A DNA stretch of 64,000 bases from Gymnogyps californianus (Eukaryota > Chordata > Aves > Accipitriformes > Cathartidae). The stretch is taken from contig NC_059476.1 of the NCBI RefSeq assembly GCF_018139145.2, forward strand, positions 6,423,501 to 6,487,500, written 5' to 3'. The position numbers were made by a program, and so were the translations under genes. Positions within the stretch are counted from its first letter, which is position 1, and each line of letters opens with the position of its first letter. Under the pieces are notes generated by a model. That model saw only the letters and a list, made by a program, of their open reading frames with translations, did no database searches and was not told the DNA's origin. Shown piece by piece: positions 60,062 to 64,000 of the stretch.

Positions 60062-63000
60062 AAACACAAGGTAAACAGCGGTTTAACTTGGAGAAGTTAT
60101 ATAGTTTACGAGTCAATGCAGTGTTTTCTGTCATGCAAAAATATGGATTAATGTAATTTTTAATAGGACATAAGATATAGATGTAGGATAATAATAAATA
60201 TGTAAAGTTATTACAGATAACCATCACAGAAAAGTTGGAGTGATAGATAACTTCCCAGAATAAATTAGCAGCAAATTGGATGGTCACCTAAGGATGGCAA
60301 ACTTGCTGTTGAATTGCAGTGGACTCTTTTTTTGGCTTCAAGATGTGCAAGGCCATCTCCTGAACATCCTGGACGTTGTTCTGAGTCTTTGGATACAGGA
60401 CTAAAAAGAAGCAATTTACTTGGCTGTAACAAGGCACAACAAACGAGCTTGACTCCTTGCAAAACTCCTGGTCCCTGCTTGTTTAAAAGCTTGTACTAAC
60501 CTGAAGCAAAGCTTTAGATTTGAGGACTGTTGTTGCCTGAAACCTTGGCCTTCATATCAAGCCGCTTCATAACTTCAGAACACGGATTATTCAAAAGCAC
60601 CCATCTCTACTACCATAAGTGGTAGGTTGCTTGAAGTCCTCCTCCAAAACCCTTTGGGATGTGGGTAAACTGGGGCTGAGTTTTGATTTTGTAGTGAAGA
60701 ATAAGCTGAACATCACCATTACACTCCACGCTGCACTTCAAGAAAGAACACTAGAAAAGATGTGCAGTTTCTTGACACCCAGGAATGGGACAGAGTCCTC
60801 AAATAGAAAACCAAAAGCAATACTATAGACAACTATTTGGGGGTAAAAAACCTGGCTTGTTTAGGCATCAAAAGGTCATGCGACAGTGATGAATTTGGCC
60901 TACTATTTCAGAAATAAAATATTCTACAATGATTCTTCATTATCTTTAAGATCTTAAAGTTATGCTCAGAATACATAGAATTAATCCCACATGTTCATCT
61001 TCATTCTGCTGAAAATTACAAACTGTATTTAGTGGAAGTCCCTGAAATATTTTCTTTCATGTCATGCATGATGGAAATCATCACTGCTTATTTTTTCTGT
61101 ATGTGCTTTTTTATTTTTACACAAGTAGAACATGTAAATTTTAGGCTATTTCTAGAAAATTAGACTGGAATTCCAAATGAAACCACCACTTTCCTAGTAC
61201 AGATGTACTCTGACAGGTAGTCTGCACTGCCCTGCCTTGTTTCTTGGTTTTCTATTTTCTCTCCATTTCAGACTTTGCCAAATATTTTAAAGGTCCAGGG
61301 TCTGATCTCTTGCCGCCGTCGCATCGTTTAACACTACTGCACTTTACACAGTGCTCTGATTTTAATTTTGGCCAACAGCTAGAGACACAAAAAGAAGGCA
61401 GCTTAACCATATCTTAAATGGCCTGCAGCTAGGTGCCAGGGAGTCATTACAGTACATCTATCTCACCAAGGATAGACAGATTCATTCGCAAATGAGCGAC
61501 CCAAATTCAGACTGCATGGTTTGAAAAAGTTTACAGGATAATTTATTAGTGTCATTGTCTGCAGCTTTCCAGATGTTCTTGTCCTGGAACATACACAAAG
61601 GAGAAGATCCCAAATATATCAATAAAATGGTTTTGAGACATTTTTCTACTAGGAGGCACGAAGCCTGAAAAGTTAAAGGTGTTCTCCAAAAGCAACTTAA
61701 ATTAATGAATGGCTTTGGATCAAGGCCAGAGGCAGGGAGAAATATCACTACAGTCCTTCCTGCTTATATCAAGGTAGAGTAGGTCTCTAATCACTATTGC
61801 ATGTAAAGAAATTATAGCTTTCCCATGGGATGAGGGATACCTTCCTGAATGCCCAGCCAGTATCCCAGGGAAGACACCTGTTTCTCAGTCACACACCCCA
61901 TGTTGATAACACATTGTCTCACAGGCTTCCATTCGCAGCAGGACTTTGTTTAATAACGCTGGTGGCTAATCATGCTGTCACTGCTGTCCTTCACCCATTT
62001 AATGAATGGGTGCTCCATGGATACCCACCCAGGGGATGCCAGCCCAGCTGAGACACTGGTAATCTCTTATATGGGTCGCTAATGCTTGCAATATTTCATC
62101 TTTGTGCACAAAGCCACATTTCTATGGATTTTGCAGGTAATTTGCAATGCTAGATGGAACAATTTAATTTAGTCTTACATTTAAAACACAGCCTATGGAA
62201 CTGACAAATCCAAGCAAGTAGCCTCTGGAGTTCATTGTAGAGTCGTGGCAAATCAATCGTCTCCTTCATTCACAGGTAAGGAATTTCCCAACTTGCTAAA
62301 TTGTAAAACAATTAGCTGACATGAATTTGGACCATACAGAAATGCAGTAGGTCATTAGTGATTGCTTACACTGCGGAGGAAATGGAAATATTTCCAGTTA
62401 TTTCTTGTATAGCATGTATGCTCAAGTGCAAGTTGTCTTTGTTCCTTTTTCTGCTGAGAAGGAACATCTGTTTTGTAGTCCCAGACTCAAGGTTTATAGT
62501 GCACAGCATATAGCTCTTTTCCATACTCCATGGCTCCCCTCATTAAAATAGAAATGAGGGACTACAGCAGAAATGAGTTACGGCATACGGCTGTAAAGTC
62601 TCCGTGACAAATAACTACTTGGCAAGTGAAGTATGGTCACTGAGGTTTAGAAGGAAAACCAGACCTCCTTCCACATTACAGCCTCATGAGTAACAAGAAC
62701 TGGAATGAACAAGAGAGTTGAGGGAAACCATTTCTACTATATTCCTAGCTGTATCCAGAATAAATTGTCTGTGCCCTGCCAGGTGAATGGTATTAATCTC
62801 CATCTGCTTCAGGGACAGGCTGTTGGAGTGTGCTTTTGCACAAGGGATAAAATAGCCCTTCACTGAGGAAGCCTCTGGGGCTCACCCCAGCCATTCCCCA
62901 ACTCAAGTTTTCAAAAAGATAAACCTTTGCCTCGAAAGATTGCCTGAATCTCCCTTTTCTACTTAGCAATGAAGATAAGGCAGTCAAAACGAAGGCAGCC

Positions 63001-63203
63001 ACTGCCTGCACAAAAGCAAAATGCTCAGCTCAAAGCATCTCGGTCAGCTGCTGACTTTGTTCCTCTAGCTCAATCCTCTGCTGTGATCCCATTTCAATAA
63101 AATAAGAAGTGACCCTGAAGCCAGGCACACTTAGGTAACAGGAGGGTGACGGCACACAGTCATCTAACAATGAACAGCCCTCGGTTGTCCAATAAAATTG
63201 TAA

Positions 63204-63222
63204 GGGGGGGAAAAAAAACCCC
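63204..63222. repeat. G(7)A(8)C(4) homopolymer cluster
   Basis: Three consecutive homopolymer runs. Low-complexity sequence of a kind that is error-prone in sequencing and assembly. Confidence 0.7.
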
Positions 63223-63484
63223 AACACAGCCCATGAATAAAACAATCCACAAACAAAGCAGGGAGTAACCCCATCTTTCATGTCCAAATTCTAATCAGGA
63301 TTTTCACTTGGCACAAAACTTAAGGAAGAGAAAAGCATAATATGTATGATCAATAATTAACTTACTTGATTTTAAGTACCAGAAAGAAAGGTTTATTTAA
63401 TACCTAGCACTTAATAAAAATTTAGATTCTAACTAGAACTAGACATTAATACTTAATGACTTGAAATATTCCAGACCTATTGCC

Positions 63485-63492
63485 TATATAAA
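63485..63492 (+). promoter_or_regulatory. candidate TATA box
   Basis: TATATAAA within TGCCTATATAAATACAGGGC matches the canonical TATA box in GC-bounded context. About 29 bases downstream, TTCACAGC (63511-63518) has an initiator-like CA. The next 220 bases hold an open frame with splice-like edges. TATA-like octamers also arise by chance in AT-rich DNA, and there is no CpG island or other promoter support. Confidence 0.3.
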
Positions 63493-63604
63493 TACAGGGC
63501 TCATACAAGCTTCACAGCTTTCCAAGGCTGCAGTGTAATTTTGGTCGTGGTGGTGGTGTTAAAATGTCTAAGTTTACTCTTCGCATTCATTTGCCCCATT
63601 CAAG

Positions 63605-63734
63605 CAGTTACTAGCTTGGCTACCAAAGATGCCCTGAAACGCATCCTGGGGAAGTTCTGGAAAGGGCACTTCAACCACATTCTCCCGTCCTGGAGGCAAA
63701 GCTTGATCATGGACGGCAGCTACAGACTTGAAAA
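63605..63734 (+). other. candidate exon or first-exon coding segment
   Basis: A pyrimidine-rich tract ending CATTTGCCCCATTCAAG (with CAG three bases later, a NAGNAG acceptor) precedes 63605, and AAAA/GTGGGT follows 63734. Only one frame is open across the segment: it reads TSLATKDALKRILGKFWKGH early and has an internal ATG at 63709 in strong Kozak context (A at -3, G at +4). The incoming phase is 1, matching the outgoing phase of the candidate exon at 25417-25542, but phases match one time in three by chance. The segment is more GC-rich than its flanks. No in-frame ATG links the TATA box to the start of this frame, and two out-of-frame ATGs intervene. The product is not recognised. Confidence 0.18.
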
Positions 63735-64000
63735 GTGGGTACATTTTTGGGGGAGTTAATAGCTGTCAGTACCAGCAGGATCAAATCCATCCTGAAGCTT
63801 CAGGAAAAGGGTAGCAGAACTACATATTCTTAGAAAATATGATCATATAGCTAGTATTATATTCAATGTGTGGGAAGGGATATGCACGAGACAACACAGA
63901 GAATGGGGATCCAGCAAGAAACACCAGACATCAAAGTGGTACCTCTGGAAGGGAGGCCAGTCAGAGGGGTGCTCTTCCAGGCTTCTCCTGTAGAATAACA
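63735..64000. other. right edge, unannotated
   Basis: Nothing recognisable. The final bases contain no repeat end or open frame of note. Confidence 0.6.

Larger units (their letters stand above)
54843..63484. other. non-coding stretch, unannotated
   Basis: No gene recognised over 8.6 kb. The section 55420-55870 has overlapping short frames in different registers, and 56340-56480 is a GC-rich island whose minus-strand 137-codon frame (56150-56563) is rich in C, S and P; neither resembles a known protein. Two patches look like possible conserved non-coding DNA: 58575-58625, with TTTAATCATCC and GATTAATGGATTTTA (OTX/bicoid-type TAATCC-like cores), and 59225-59320, a repeat-free AT-rich block. 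Small tandem repeats are listed separately. Confidence 0.5.

Overview
This window is vertebrate nuclear DNA, almost certainly avian. It is AT-rich by eye, has no operon-like gene packing and no convincing long reading frame, and carries bird-type retroelements: CR1 LINE 3' ends carrying the family's ATTCTRTG-type terminus, and three near-identical solo LTRs beginning TGTCCTGGTTTCGGC and ending ACCACGACA. I recall that LTR family as common in neoavian birds, so a non-galliform bird is the best guess; the species cannot be read from the sequence. I recognise no known protein-coding gene, tRNA, rRNA, CpG-island promoter or CRISPR. The window reads as intergenic DNA or the inside of a very large intron.

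Layout. Positions 1-16631 are mostly unannotated single-copy DNA, with an A/C-rich G-free block (722-807), a possible ancient transposon scrap (251-330) and a 595-bp-spaced direct repeat with a MIR-like core (8999-9110 and 9594-9700). A young truncated CR1 end (16632-16752, minus strand) abuts an older, much more diverged CR1 piece (to about 17190). Solo LTR copy 1 lies at 21818-22402, followed by a second, different LTR-like segment ending near 23075 that contains a 20-21 bp tandem repeat. A possible spliced exon lies at 25417-25542. An old plus-strand CR1 3' end lies at 32869-33180, a MIR-like SINE scrap at 44644-44732, and a 29-bp perfect tandem duplication at 46153-46210. A second possible exon is at 49151-49266. 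Solo LTR copies 2 (52401-53000) and 3 (54253-54837) sit 1.25 kb apart in the same orientation. Near the right edge a textbook TATA box (63485-63492) precedes an open frame with splice-like edges (63605-63734).

The best-supported content is the history of retroelement insertion. Each of the three LTRs has its own perfect 5-bp target duplication (GCTCC, GCTTC, ACCAG), so they are three independent insertions, each later reduced to a solo LTR by recombination, and not the two ends of one provirus. Exon and promoter candidates are reported with low confidence, because splice-like sites and 40-codon open frames are expected by chance in 64 kb. I found no previously undescribed multi-gene system; the closest things to new biology are the cryptic exon candidates and the LTR promoters.
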